DNA from: Lysinibacillus pinottii
GTDB lineage: Bacteria; Bacillota; Bacilli; Bacillales_A; Planococcaceae
DNA length: 64,000 bases
Reading direction: 5' to 3'
Assembly (NCBI RefSeq): GCF_024753545.1
Contig: NZ_JANTOO010000004.1
Location: 112,608-176,607 of the forward strand
The position numbers and the translations under genes were made by a program. The first letter of the stretch is position 1. Each line of letters starts with the position of its first letter. This document shows positions 45,803 through 54,409 of the stretch, piece after piece. A model generated the notes under the pieces. That model was not told the origin of the DNA. It worked only from the letters and a program-made list of their open reading frames with translations, and did not search any database.

Positions 45803-45875
45803 CTACCCATAGTCGATTTATTTACGGTAAATCGGTAGAAACTTGCAAGCCATATCCTCGCTATTATATGAGTAA
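45803..45875 (-). promoter_or_regulatory. Guanine-class purine riboswitch aptamer
   Basis: On the minus strand the conserved purine aptamer is plain: ACTCATATAATAGCGAGGAT opens P1/P2, ATGG and GTTTCTACC follow, and CGACTATGGGT closes it. The C of GACTATG corresponds to the base that pairs with guanine; adenine aptamers have T. It precedes xpt-pbuX and should switch off transcription when guanine or hypoxanthine is plentiful. Confidence 0.96.
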
Positions 45876-46055
45876 AATTGTATGAATCTATCAGAATATC
45901 CAATTCATCACTATATTCGGTAGAAGCCTATAACTTCTACTAAAAAAAGTTTGATTTTTCGGAATTTAATGGTATTCTGCGACTTTTTAATTGTAAACGT
46001 TCGTGTTTTCAATCAACGTACTGATTATAACAGACAATTTTCTAGCATGCTAGCA

Positions 46056-47879
46056 TTATTTTGATAAATGAAAAGGTACTGTCATAATCACGACATTTCT
46101 GTGAAATAACAATGTCGTACGTATTAATAAGCTTGATTGGTTGTGAAGCATATGATGCCAGCCTTTTTTCGGTAAAAATTGAGGGATAACAACCGTTACT
46201 TTATGACCTGTTTTCGCACATTGATGGTCCACTTTATCAATAAATTTTATCAATGGCTGTGTGATGCTACGATATGCTGAATAATAGGTTACTAATCGAA
46301 TATCTGGTTGCCAAGCCTGCCATTTTTCTTCGAAGGCTTTTGCATCTGCTGGATCGAAAGCCACATAAAAGGCAATAACTTTATCAACCCTTAGTGATTT
46401 CACATAATGAAGAGAATTTTCAACCACCTTCGTTATACCAGCTACTGGTACAATGAAAACATTGCCCTCAATGGTTGCCAGTTCCTCTTTACTCAATCTC
46501 AGCTGCTCTCCAACGGCTTGATAATGAAGCTTGATTCGATGAAATACGAAAATGATAATTGGTAAAAAGACAAACACTGGCCATACTTGAGGCATTTTTG
46601 TCACAAAAAACATCATCGCTACGATGAATGAAATGGCTGCACCCATTGTATTGATCGTAAATTTTGCCATCCAGCCAGTAGGTTTTTCACGCCACCATTT
46701 TCTCATCATACCGGTTTGCGCTAATGTAAACGGAATAAATACCCCAACAGCATAGAGTGGAATCAAATGTTCCGTTGTCCCATCAAATAAGATGATTAAG
46801 ATAATGGCTGCTAGCCCTAGCATCATAATGCCGTTCGAATAACCAAGGCGATCCCCACGCATTTGAAATATTCTCGGGATAAAACCGTCTTTTGATAAAT
46901 TGACAGCAAGTAGAGGAAATGCAGAATAGCCCGTATTTGCTGCAAGTACCAAAATCATCGCTGTTGCACCCTGTACTATATAATAAAAGATATTTCGACC
47001 AACACTTGCTTCTGCCAGTTGGGAAACGACTGTCGCTTCCGAAGTTGGCGCAATTCCGTAAAAATACGCTAAACTAACAATACCGATAAATAAAACCGAT
47101 AAGATTCCCCCCATCGCTAACAATGTTTTAGCAGCGTTATTAGGGGCAGGATTTCTAAAATTAGGAATGGCATTCGAGATAGCCTCTACACCTGTTAAGG
47201 CTGAGCTTCCTGACGCAAATGCCTTTAATAAAATAAATAAACTAATCCCTGCTACTGGAGTACCAATCTTTGGATGCAGCTCTGCTGGCACCTGACCTGT
47301 TGCAACATTATAGAGCCCCAACCCAATTAACACTAACATAACGACTACAAACAGATAGACTGGATATGCCAAAACAGAGGCGGACTCTGTTACACCACGT
47401 AAATTCAAGATCGTTAAAAAAATCACAAATATAATAGCGATTAGCACATTGTATGGATGCAGACTTGGAAATGCCGATGTAATTGCGTCTGTACCTGCAG
47501 ATACACTTACCGCTACCGTTAAAATATAATCAACGAGCAATGAGCCTCCTGCTACAAGACCCGCATTCACACCTAAATTTTCCCTAGATACTATATAAGC
47601 GCCACCTCCATGTGGATAGGCGAAAATAACCTGACGATATGATAAAGTCAGTGCCACCAAAAGGACAACAACCCCTGCAGCAATCGGTAAAGAATACCAA
47701 AATGCTAATGTTCCCACAGTCATCAGGACAATTAAAATTTGTTCTGGTCCATAGGCTACGGAAGACAAAGCATCGGACGATAATATGGCCAATGCCTTTG
47801 TTTTACTAAGCTTTTGTTCCCCTAACGCATCGGATCTTAATGGTTTGCCGATTACATAACGTTTAAATGAGGATTTCAT
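46056..47879 (-). CDS. kimA: Potassium transporter KimA
   Basis: The 607-residue APC-fold transporter imports K+ with high affinity. Twelve membrane helices cover about residues 30-455, with ILSSDALSSVAYGPEQILIV near 33 and YPHGGGAYIVSRENLG near 89. The C-terminal cytosolic domain (about 470-607) binds c-di-AMP in the B. subtilis protein. ATG at 47879 follows AGAAGG and gives exactly the B. subtilis length. A c-di-AMP riboswitch precedes it, so expression and activity both fall when c-di-AMP is high. Confidence 0.93.
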   Translation of the reverse strand: MKSSFKRYVIGKPLRSDALGEQKLSKTKALAILSSDALSSVAYGPEQILIVLMTVGTLAFWYSLPIAAGVVVLLVALTLSYRQVIFAYPHGGGAYIVSRENLGVNAGLVAGGSLLVDYILTVAVSVSAGTDAITSAFPSLHPYNVLIAIIFVIFLTILNLRGVTESASVLAYPVYLFVVVMLVLIGLGLYNVATGQVPAELHPKIGTPVAGISLFILLKAFASGSSALTGVEAISNAIPNFRNPAPNNAAKTLLAMGGILSVLFIGIVSLAYFYGIAPTSEATVVSQLAEASVGRNIFYYIVQGATAMILVLAANTGYSAFPLLAVNLSKDGFIPRIFQMRGDRLGYSNGIMMLGLAAIILIILFDGTTEHLIPLYAVGVFIPFTLAQTGMMRKWWREKPTGWMAKFTINTMGAAISFIVAMMFFVTKMPQVWPVFVFLPIIIFVFHRIKLHYQAVGEQLRLSKEELATIEGNVFIVPVAGITKVVENSLHYVKSLRVDKVIAFYVAFDPADAKAFEEKWQAWQPDIRLVTYYSAYRSITQPLIKFIDKVDHQCAKTGHKVTVVIPQFLPKKGWHHMLHNQSSLLIRTTLLFHRNVVIMTVPFHLSK

Positions 47880-47932
47880 CAATAAACACCTTCTAGTTTC
47901 TTAGATTGTGTTTCGCCTTCCTAAATGAGATC

Positions 47933-47973
47933 AAAAAACGCCTACAAGTCATCACCAAATAAGACTTGTAGAC
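47933..47973 (-). terminator. c-di-AMP riboswitch terminator
   Basis: On the minus strand CTACAAGTC and GACTTGTAG pair around a loop of about 13 bases and are followed by a T-run, between the aptamer and kimA. Confidence 0.88.
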
Positions 47974-48009
47974 GCTCATCTGTCTGCCAAGCTCCAACTT
48001 TTCTGCTCT

Positions 48010-48145
48010 TAACGCTTACGAGGTTAGCTGTCGGATTCGGGCCTGAGTAGCCCTACCCTTCAAAAGAAGAGATTCACCCCTAGAATTGCTTATGCACTCC
48101 GTCAAAAATGGGTCCCCCGCGTCTAGTTTGCTTCAGCGATTTAGA
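48010..48145 (-). promoter_or_regulatory. c-di-AMP (ydaO-yuaA) riboswitch aptamer
   Basis: On the minus strand the class hallmarks appear in order: CGCGGGGGACCCA, GGGGTGAATC, GGGTAGGGCTACT, GAATCCGACAGCTAACCTCG and TAAGCG. c-di-AMP binding should promote the terminator and reduce kimA expression, linking potassium uptake to c-di-AMP. Confidence 0.96.
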
Positions 48146-48314
48146 AATTTGAAACTTTAATAATGATGCCATATTACGCCTGTCAATTAAAAAAGTAAAG
48201 AAGAAAATTTTTCTTTTTCACAAGTGAAATACATAGACATTTTGAACTCATGGTAAATATCCGTGGTAGAAATTAATTTCCTCGCAAACACCTAATTTAA
48301 AGGGATTTTACAAC

Positions 48315-48350
48315 AAAAAAAACCTTAAAAGTATGCTCTACTTTTAAGGC
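48315..48350 (-). terminator. Terminator of the PepSY operon
   Basis: On the minus strand CCTTAAAAGTA and TACTTTTAAGG pair around GAGCA and are followed by eight T, shortly after the stop of the second PepSY gene. Confidence 0.9.
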
Positions 48351-48361
48351 AACAACCAATA

Positions 48362-48880
48362 TTAGTCTTCCATATCTTTTTCAAAATTAACAATTTCTCC
48401 TGTAATCGGATCAACATCAACCTCATATTCATATTGGCCATCTTTTAACTCGATTTCATAAATCCCATCATCTAATTTAATTTTTGTTACTGTACCCTTT
48501 GCTTTTGTTAGAGCCGCTTCAATAGCCTTTTCTTTACTTATAAGGTTGGTAGCAGTATTAGTGTTAACCCATTCATTATCGTCGTCATCTTGACGCTCTT
48601 TCTTCTGCTTAAGTAATTTTCCGGTATAGGCATCGAATTTTAAATCATACTCATCTGTATCAGTATGCACCTCTACCTCATAAACAGAGCGGTAGTTATT
48701 TTGATCAAGTTCAATATCTACTACTGTGCCCTCTACTACTGCCAATGCCTTCTTTTCGATTTTTTGCATGGATAGGACCTTTTTTTCTTGTGCACTTCCT
48801 GATAATAAAGTTGTAGAGCCAATCGCCGCTCCAACACCAAGAGTCACCACTAATGCAGGAATCATAATTATTTTTTTCAT
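48362..48880 (-). CDS. Secreted PepSY domain protein
   Basis: The 172-residue product has a signal peptide or N-terminal anchor (KKIIMIPALVVTLGVGAAIG) followed by two PepSY repeats (about 45-90 and 110-170), each ending in a pattern like YDLKFDAYTGKLL and YEYEVDVDPITGEIV. PepSY domains are thought to inhibit peptidases or sense the cell surface. The second ATG, at 48880, has the better spacing from GGAG. It is last in an operon with a larger PepSY protein and a two-component system, like B. subtilis ykoGHIJ. Confidence 0.83.
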   Translation of the reverse strand: MKKIIMIPALVVTLGVGAAIGSTTLLSGSAQEKKVLSMQKIEKKALAVVEGTVVDIELDQNNYRSVYEVEVHTDTDEYDLKFDAYTGKLLKQKKERQDDDDNEWVNTNTATNLISKEKAIEAALTKAKGTVTKIKLDDGIYEIELKDGQYEYEVDVDPITGEIVNFEKDMED

Positions 48881-48972
48881 GTTCATCTCTCCTTTGTTTT
48901 ATCTGCTTTTAGCTTACCAAGCAAAGATGATAGAACTATAAGAGGAACATTAGAATTTCATGAGAAAACTCT

Positions 48973-49638
48973 TTAATCGTCCCATGAAACAGAAAGGACC
49001 TTTCCAGATACAGCATGAATTTGGAACGTGGCTTCTTCATGCTCTGTTTCAATTTCAACTAAATAATAACCGCCCTCCGCCGTATCTTCAAAATCTACAG
49101 AATCCACCTTCCCGGTTAATTGTTGCAGCGCTATATCAATGGCTTGCTGTTCGGTAATAATGTGGGGGTTTTCAGGCTGATTTAATGGTTCTACATCTTT
49201 TTCAGATAACACTTCACCCGAATAGCCATCTACTGTGATATCTTTTTGCTTATGTTCCTTTTCAACACGTGCGGTATAAATGGTTTCCGTGAGCATGACG
49301 CTTTCTACCTCACCATATTTTTCTTTCACCATTTTTCTTATTTGATTTTCTGTTAACAATAATTTACTTTGCCCTTTTTGCAACGTTAGATCAGAAACCT
49401 GCTGTGTTGTAGCATCAAGCATGGCTGTATATTTCAAATTCTCACGTGTAAATTGTATTTCAAATGTATTTCCATGTTTCTTTACTTCTGAAACTTGACC
49501 TTTATAAATAGCTTCGATATGGCGAGTCGCCTCTTCTTCACTGAGAGACTCCTTTTGAAAATAGCGATTTTGAATAAACCAAAGCACTCCGCTACAAAGA
49601 AGGACAATTACAATAATTAGTACAACCCACTTTTTCAT
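48973..49638 (-). CDS. Membrane-anchored PepSY domain protein
   Basis: This 221-residue protein has one N-terminal membrane helix (WVVLIIVIVLLCSGVLWFI) and an outer part with PepSY repeats; HIITEQQAIDIALQQLTGKV near residue 160 starts the last one. ATG at 49638 follows GGAGGGG and overlaps the kinase stop (ATGA), so it is coupled to the histidine kinase. It may report on cell-wall state to the kinase. This is inferred from gene order, also seen with B. subtilis ykoH. Confidence 0.8.
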   Translation of the reverse strand: MKKWVVLIIVIVLLCSGVLWFIQNRYFQKESLSEEEATRHIEAIYKGQVSEVKKHGNTFEIQFTRENLKYTAMLDATTQQVSDLTLQKGQSKLLLTENQIRKMVKEKYGEVESVMLTETIYTARVEKEHKQKDITVDGYSGEVLSEKDVEPLNQPENPHIITEQQAIDIALQQLTGKVDSVDFEDTAEGGYYLVEIETEHEEATFQIHAVSGKVLSVSWDD

Positions 49639-50930
49639 TGCTGCCCCTCCTTCGGTATACATAAGGTAAAACTTGATCCTTCCCCAACTGTACTTTCCAC
49701 ATCTATGGTGATGCCCAATTGTCCTGCAAGATTATGTGCAATCGCAAGCCCTAAACCAGAACCACCTGTTTTACGATTGCGATCCTCTGTGACACGGTAA
49801 AAACGCTCAAACAAATGCGGAATATGCTCCTTAGGAATACCGACGCCAAAGTCCTGAATAGTCATTCGTACGTGTGTAGTAGTTTCTGCTGTGGAAATAT
49901 AAACATCCCCCTCACTATACTTCCTAGCATTATCAAGCAAAATAAAGAGTAATTGCTTCAAAATTTTTTCATCACTATAGATAAATTGTGGTGCTTTTGC
50001 ATCGACTATAAAAGCTCTATGATACGCCTGCTGCATTTGTGCAGCTACTTTATTTAAAAAGGGAGCTAGCTCTAGCTGTTCAATATGAATTTCTATATGC
50101 TCATTATTTTTTGCTAGCTCTAACAATTGCAATACCATTTCATGCATACGAGAAGACTCATTTGCAATAGCCTGAAGCGATTCTTGCGCTACTTCACGAT
50201 TGTCAAAGCCTCTTCGTAAGAGTAACTTTGCATAGCTTTCGATGACAGTAATAGGCGTCTTTAATTCGTGAGAAGCATTTGAAACGAATTCCTGTTGCTT
50301 TTGATAGTGCTGTTCAAGCTTCTCCATCATCATATTGAAAGTTCGATTAATTTTTGCTAATTCATCCCCACCTTTAGCCGGGATGTCCATTTTTTCATAT
50401 TTCCCCGTCGATGCACTTTTGCGCATTGTCGCATTTAAGCGTTCTAGTGGTAACAAAATTAGGCGACCAAGTGCCAGGCTCGCTAAAAAGATTGGAATGG
50501 TGGCAATAATGGACACGACTATCAAAATAGCCTTTAATAAATCCAATGTACTTTCTACTTCCTCCATGGATTGTTGTAAGGTGATGTCCACAATTGTCCC
50601 ATCTATCCAAATAGTAGGCATTGTATAGGTAATGGAAGTAACATCGGGCATATCTAGAGTAGCCTGAACCTTCGTCTTCAAATTTTCTCCATCATAAACA
50701 TAGATTGCACCACCAGCTGGCATGTACGCTCTTAATACTTGCTGTAGGTTGGTTTGTGCATTTAACTGACTTAATGTTGAGCTTAAATCATTCGCTCGTG
50801 TATGAAGTTGACTATATTCCGTATTATAGGCAAATTTCTCGTACAAAAAATAAATTCCACTATTAGTTGCCACTAAAATTACTAGCATTAACAAAGTGGT
50901 CAGTAGATGAATTTTTGTTTTAAGCTTCAT
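49635..50930 (-). CDS. Sensor histidine kinase with HAMP domain (YkoH-like)
   Basis: The 431-residue kinase has a membrane helix at about 7-29, a short extracellular loop (about 30-130), a second helix near 135-160, HAMP, HisKA with SNASHELKTPITVIESYAKLL and HATPase with LLDNARKYSEG, DFGVGIP and GSGLGLAIAH. It shares four bases with the response regulator upstream and with the PepSY gene downstream. The three adjacent gene types suggest a PepSY-based cell-surface sensing unit. Confidence 0.9.
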   Translation of the reverse strand: MKLKTKIHLLTTLLMLVILVATNSGIYFLYEKFAYNTEYSQLHTRANDLSSTLSQLNAQTNLQQVLRAYMPAGGAIYVYDGENLKTKVQATLDMPDVTSITYTMPTIWIDGTIVDITLQQSMEEVESTLDLLKAILIVVSIIATIPIFLASLALGRLILLPLERLNATMRKSASTGKYEKMDIPAKGGDELAKINRTFNMMMEKLEQHYQKQQEFVSNASHELKTPITVIESYAKLLLRRGFDNREVAQESLQAIANESSRMHEMVLQLLELAKNNEHIEIHIEQLELAPFLNKVAAQMQQAYHRAFIVDAKAPQFIYSDEKILKQLLFILLDNARKYSEGDVYISTAETTTHVRMTIQDFGVGIPKEHIPHLFERFYRVTEDRNRKTGGSGLGLAIAHNLAGQLGITIDVESTVGEGSSFTLCIPKEGQQ

Positions 50931-51616
50931 GATTTATTTTCCTTTAGCACATAACCTACACCACGAACTGTTTGAATAATGGGCGTTGCATTTGCAATTT
51001 CAAGCTTTTGGCGTACATAACGAATATAAACATCCACAACATTTGTATCTCCGTAGTAATCAAAGCCCCATACAGTCTCTAATATTTGTTCCCTTGTGAG
51101 CACTTGCTTAGGATGCTTCATAAGATACAGCAATAAATCGTATTCTCTAGGAGTCAGCTGGATTTCCTTACCATAATAAATCACTTCTCTTGTCTGCTCA
51201 TTGATCGATAACTGTCCAAACGATACACCGACCTTTGTTGGACTAGCATTTTGAGAAAACCGTAGTGCATTACGGATACGGGCCAGTAATTCTTCAATTT
51301 CAAAGGGCTTTGTCACATAATCATTAGCTCCTAAATCCAAGCCCTTTACCTTATCCTCTACCTCACTTTTAGCAGTTAGCATGATAACTGGGGTCTTTGA
51401 TTCTGTTGCGCGAATCCGCTTTAGCACATCTATACCACTCATTTCGGGTAACATAATATCCAGTAAGATTAAATCCCATTGCTCCTCACGATATTGCAAT
51501 AAACCATCTGCTCCTGTATGGGCTATCACCGCTTCATAGCCTTCAAATTGAAGCTCTAACTGCAGCACTCTCGCAATATTTTCTTCATCTTCTATAATTA
51601 AAATTCGATTGCTCAC
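50927..51616 (-). CDS. OmpR-family response regulator (YkoG-like)
   Basis: The product is 229 residues: a receiver domain (about 3-118, EDEEN at 9-13, Asp in LILLDIMLPEMSG near 52, Lys in VTKPF near 102) and a winged helix (about 130-227, DTNVVDVYIRYVRQKLE). It is the first gene of an operon with a kinase and two PepSY proteins, resembling B. subtilis ykoGH. It lies divergent from mntH with about 210 bases between; a link to manganese is possible but unsupported. Confidence 0.9.
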   Translation of the reverse strand: MSNRILIIEDEENIARVLQLELQFEGYEAVIAHTGADGLLQYREEQWDLILLDIMLPEMSGIDVLKRIRATESKTPVIMLTAKSEVEDKVKGLDLGANDYVTKPFEIEELLARIRNALRFSQNASPTKVGVSFGQLSINEQTREVIYYGKEIQLTPREYDLLLYLMKHPKQVLTREQILETVWGFDYYGDTNVVDVYIRYVRQKLEIANATPIIQTVRGVGYVLKENKS

Positions 51617-51772
51617 GTCGAATCAGTCCTTCACCTTTTCTTTCATCGTAAACGATAGAGGTAAGGAAAGTCTAATTAGAAATTGATGAGAAGTGTGCAT
51701 ACTTATTTTTTTAAAGTTTTAAGCAAAGCGCTTCCCTTTTTCTAATCCTAGCGTTAGAATACTATTATCTCA

Positions 51773-51788
51773 TTTTCCTCTAGGAAAC
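51773..51788 (+). promoter_or_regulatory. Candidate MntR operator upstream of mntH
   Basis: TTTTCCTCTAGGAAAC is a near palindrome and resembles the MntR box of Bacillus (TTTGCCTTAAGGAAAC). It lies about 40 bases before the mntH start, just after a plausible -10 at about 51762. A second imperfect inverted repeat, TTCTAA/TTAGAA, lies just upstream at 51739-51759. Confidence 0.6.
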
Positions 51789-51828
51789 TTTATTTCTCGA
51801 ACGATACTTTTTGAAATGAGGGAACAAT

Positions 51829-53094
51829 ATGGTATATAAACAAGTCACAAAATCGTCTGCCGAGGCAGTTTTAGATGGAGATATAAAAGGTTGGCGACGT
51901 TTTTTGCCTTTTCTTGGGCCTGCATTCATTGCAGCGGTCGCCTATATTGATCCTGGCAATTTTGCCACAAATATTACAGCTGGCTCTCAGTATGGTTACT
52001 TACTCCTTTGGGTAATAGCCTTTTCTAATTTAATGGCGGTGCTCATCCAATCCTTATCTGCAAAGCTTGGGATTGCGACAGGGAAAAATTTACCTGAGGT
52101 GGCACGTGAACATTTTTCTAAAAAAACATCTATATTTCTTTGGATTCAGGCTGAATTAGTCATTATTGCTACCGACCTTGCTGAGTTTATCGGAGCAGCA
52201 TTAGGGCTTTACTTGTTATTTAATATCCCTATGCTTCCAGCAGCTATCATTACAGCGATTGGATCATTTGCTATTCTAGAGCTTCAAAGAAGAGGATTCA
52301 GAGCATTTGAGGCAGGCATTTCTGGTATGGTTTTAATTGTGGTTTTAGCATTTGCCTTCCAAACGTTTTTAGCTCAGCCAGAATGGGGCGAAGTAGCAAT
52401 TGGTATGTTCACACCTCAGTTTGAGGGGGTGGACTCATTACTATTAGCAACTGGTATTTTAGGTGCGACCGTCATGCCCCATGCTATTTACTTACATTCT
52501 TCTTTAACACAAAGTCGTATTATCGGTCGTAATGAAGAAGAAAAAAGAAGAATCTTCCGTTTTGAATTTATTGATATTATCATCGCTATGATTATTGCTG
52601 GAGCCATCAATATGAGTATGCTCATTATCGCGGCAGCAGTATTTCACACACAAGGAATCGTAGTAGAGGATTTAGACGTTGCCTATAACGGATTAAAGGA
52701 TGCTCTCGGTCCAATGGCTGCCGTTTCCTTTGGTCTTGGTTTACTTATTGCTGGGCTAGCTAGCTCCTCTGTAGGGACATTAGCAGGTGACGTAGTGATG
52801 CAAGGCTTTATTCAACGAAAAATACCACTTTATTTACGGAGAGCCATTACAATGGTCCCGCCGCTAGCGATTATTGCATCTGGTGTAAACGCAACCTATG
52901 CGCTTGTTCTTAGTCAGGTTGTGTTATCTTTTGGTATTGCATTTGCCCTCGTCCCTCTCGTTATGTTTACAAGCAAACGGGACATTATGGGCGGTTTAGT
53001 GAACCACCGTATTACTACTATTTTAGGCTGGTTTGTAGTTGTGATCGTAGTGGCATTAAATATTTACTTACTAAGCGAAACAATATTTGGATAA
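51829..53094 (+). CDS. mntH: Manganese transporter MntH (Nramp)
   Basis: The 421-residue transporter imports Mn2+ with protons. Eleven membrane helices are expected. The metal-binding DPGN is at residues 41-44 and MPH is near 216-218, both intact, the Met giving preference for soft transition metals. ATG follows GAGGGAACAAT. A candidate MntR box lies in the promoter, so expression should fall when manganese is sufficient. Confidence 0.93.
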   Translation: MVYKQVTKSSAEAVLDGDIKGWRRFLPFLGPAFIAAVAYIDPGNFATNITAGSQYGYLLLWVIAFSNLMAVLIQSLSAKLGIATGKNLPEVAREHFSKKTSIFLWIQAELVIIATDLAEFIGAALGLYLLFNIPMLPAAIITAIGSFAILELQRRGFRAFEAGISGMVLIVVLAFAFQTFLAQPEWGEVAIGMFTPQFEGVDSLLLATGILGATVMPHAIYLHSSLTQSRIIGRNEEEKRRIFRFEFIDIIIAMIIAGAINMSMLIIAAAVFHTQGIVVEDLDVAYNGLKDALGPMAAVSFGLGLLIAGLASSSVGTLAGDVVMQGFIQRKIPLYLRRAITMVPPLAIIASGVNATYALVLSQVVLSFGIAFALVPLVMFTSKRDIMGGLVNHRITTILGWFVVVIVVALNIYLLSETIFG

Positions 53095-53116
53095 AATAGT
53101 GAATTAATAGACTAAC

Positions 53117-53153
53117 AAAAGGCATCGAGAAGAAAAATCTCGATGCCTTTTTG
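53117..53153 (+). terminator. Terminator of mntH
   Basis: GGCATCGAGA and TCTCGATGCC form a perfect ten-pair stem, followed by TTTTTG. Confidence 0.92.
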
Positions 53154-53254
53154 TTGATAATCTATAACCATCTATAGGAGACAATTATAGCTGATTTTAA
53201 TACTCTCGGATATTATCTATCCCTACAAGGACCAGTGCATGCAAAAGGGAAACC

Positions 53255-53343
53255 TTAAGTAGACACATCTTGTGGGGCAGCTGAAGCAGTTGCAGAAACT
53301 ACAGTTGATAATACAGCAACAAGTGTAGAATTCTTAATTTCAT
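53255..53343 (-). pseudogene. Frameshifted remnant of a secreted peptide gene
   Basis: An ATG at 53343 on the minus strand has an AGGTGA site before it, but its frame closes after 14 codons. A shifted frame reads NSTLVAVLSTVVSATASAAP, a convincing signal peptide with an AxA-type cleavage site, then stops at 53255. Start and leader are therefore out of frame by one base. It may be a decayed secreted protein or a sequencing error. The rest of 53154-53430 holds nothing I recognise. Confidence 0.35.
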
Positions 53344-53430
53344 TGTAATCACCTACAAATAAATATAAGATTTTTATGACACACATTTACATTTTAGTAA
53401 TTTTTTAATTATAAATAGGAGGTTTTTTTC

Positions 53431-53652
53431 ATGAAATTTTATATTCCTATACTTATTATTGTATTAATAGTTATACAATGCCACTATGCCAAAAAAGGAA
53501 ATCTGTTATTAACTATTTTATTGGCCACTTCCTTTTCTATTTTAATTAAATTTCTATTATGGGATTCTAATTACTTATTTTTATTGCTATACGTTAATTT
53601 CTTTTTATATTTAATAAGTTTAGTTACCTATTTTACAAGACCAACTATGTGA
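53431..53652 (+). CDS. Small hydrophobic membrane protein
   Basis: The 73-residue product starts behind a clear AGGAGG and consists almost wholly of hydrophobic segments (about 3-16, 26-44 and 48-68) with a short KKGN turn. I recognise no family. It lies between mntH and the convergent ABC exporter operon. Small proteins of this kind are sometimes immunity factors beside peptide exporters, but no bacteriocin precursor is visible. Confidence 0.6.
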   Translation: MKFYIPILIIVLIVIQCHYAKKGNLLLTILLATSFSILIKFLLWDSNYLFLLLYVNFFLYLISLVTYFTRPTM

Positions 53653-53719
53653 GTGTTACAAACGATCAAATTGCTATCATCATCGTTCTATATCAACAAA
53701 ACTTATACTGGCTCTTTCA

Positions 53720-54409
53720 TTAAACATCGACCTTCTCAATATTACGGATAGCTAGGTAGGCAATACTAACACCTAAGATTGCTAGTGAGATTGGAATAAT
53801 AATGATGTCATTTAATGTGAAGTTACCTGTATTGGATGAAGTCACTGATACAATTAGAATAGCTGAAATAATTGTTGCTGGAATAGAGTATTTTCTCATA
53901 CCGAAATACAACGGAATTAATGCTATCCCTGAGGCAGCAATTGCATTCATGAATACAGATGGTATATGTTGCATGATTAAAGTATTAGATAATACATCAG
54001 GAATTAAATCAAATTTATCGCTTACGATGCAAAAGATGGTTGTAATCAAGACATTGGAAATGATGATTACACTAAAGGTAAAAATCATGACAATTGCAAG
54101 CTTAGCAGCGATTAATTTCTTTCGGCTTACAGGATACATGAAGGCCAATGTGATTGTTTTAAACTTATATTCTCCAATGATCAGCTTAGCTATTAAAGTA
54201 GCTGCAAAAATAATAAATACCGCTCTGACAAATGAATCAATGACACTTAAAGCCATTTCATAATTTTCAATACCAACTTCCTCTTCTATTTTAGAAATAA
54301 ATAAAATCATAAACATAAAACCTAAAATAATAATGTTAGCAAACATAGCACTTTTAAAATAGGAGCTTAAATGATATTTTTTCATTTCTAAACGCATTAA
54401 ATTAAGCAT
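53720..54409 (-). CDS. ABC-2 exporter permease (YcbO-like)
   Basis: The 229-residue permease has six hydrophobic segments and the ABC-2 motif region GEYKFKTITLAFMYPVSRKK near residue 80. ATG at 54409 is preceded by GGAGGG, inside the end of the ATPase gene, so the two are coupled. With the ATPase and the two-component system next to it, the order and lengths closely follow B. subtilis ycbLMNO. Such systems usually protect against antimicrobial peptides. Confidence 0.85.
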   Translation of the reverse strand: MLNLMRLEMKKYHLSSYFKSAMFANIIILGFMFMILFISKIEEEVGIENYEMALSVIDSFVRAVFIIFAATLIAKLIIGEYKFKTITLAFMYPVSRKKLIAAKLAIVMIFTFSVIIISNVLITTIFCIVSDKFDLIPDVLSNTLIMQHIPSVFMNAIAASGIALIPLYFGMRKYSIPATIISAILIVSVTSSNTGNFTLNDIIIIPISLAILGVSIAYLAIRNIEKVDV

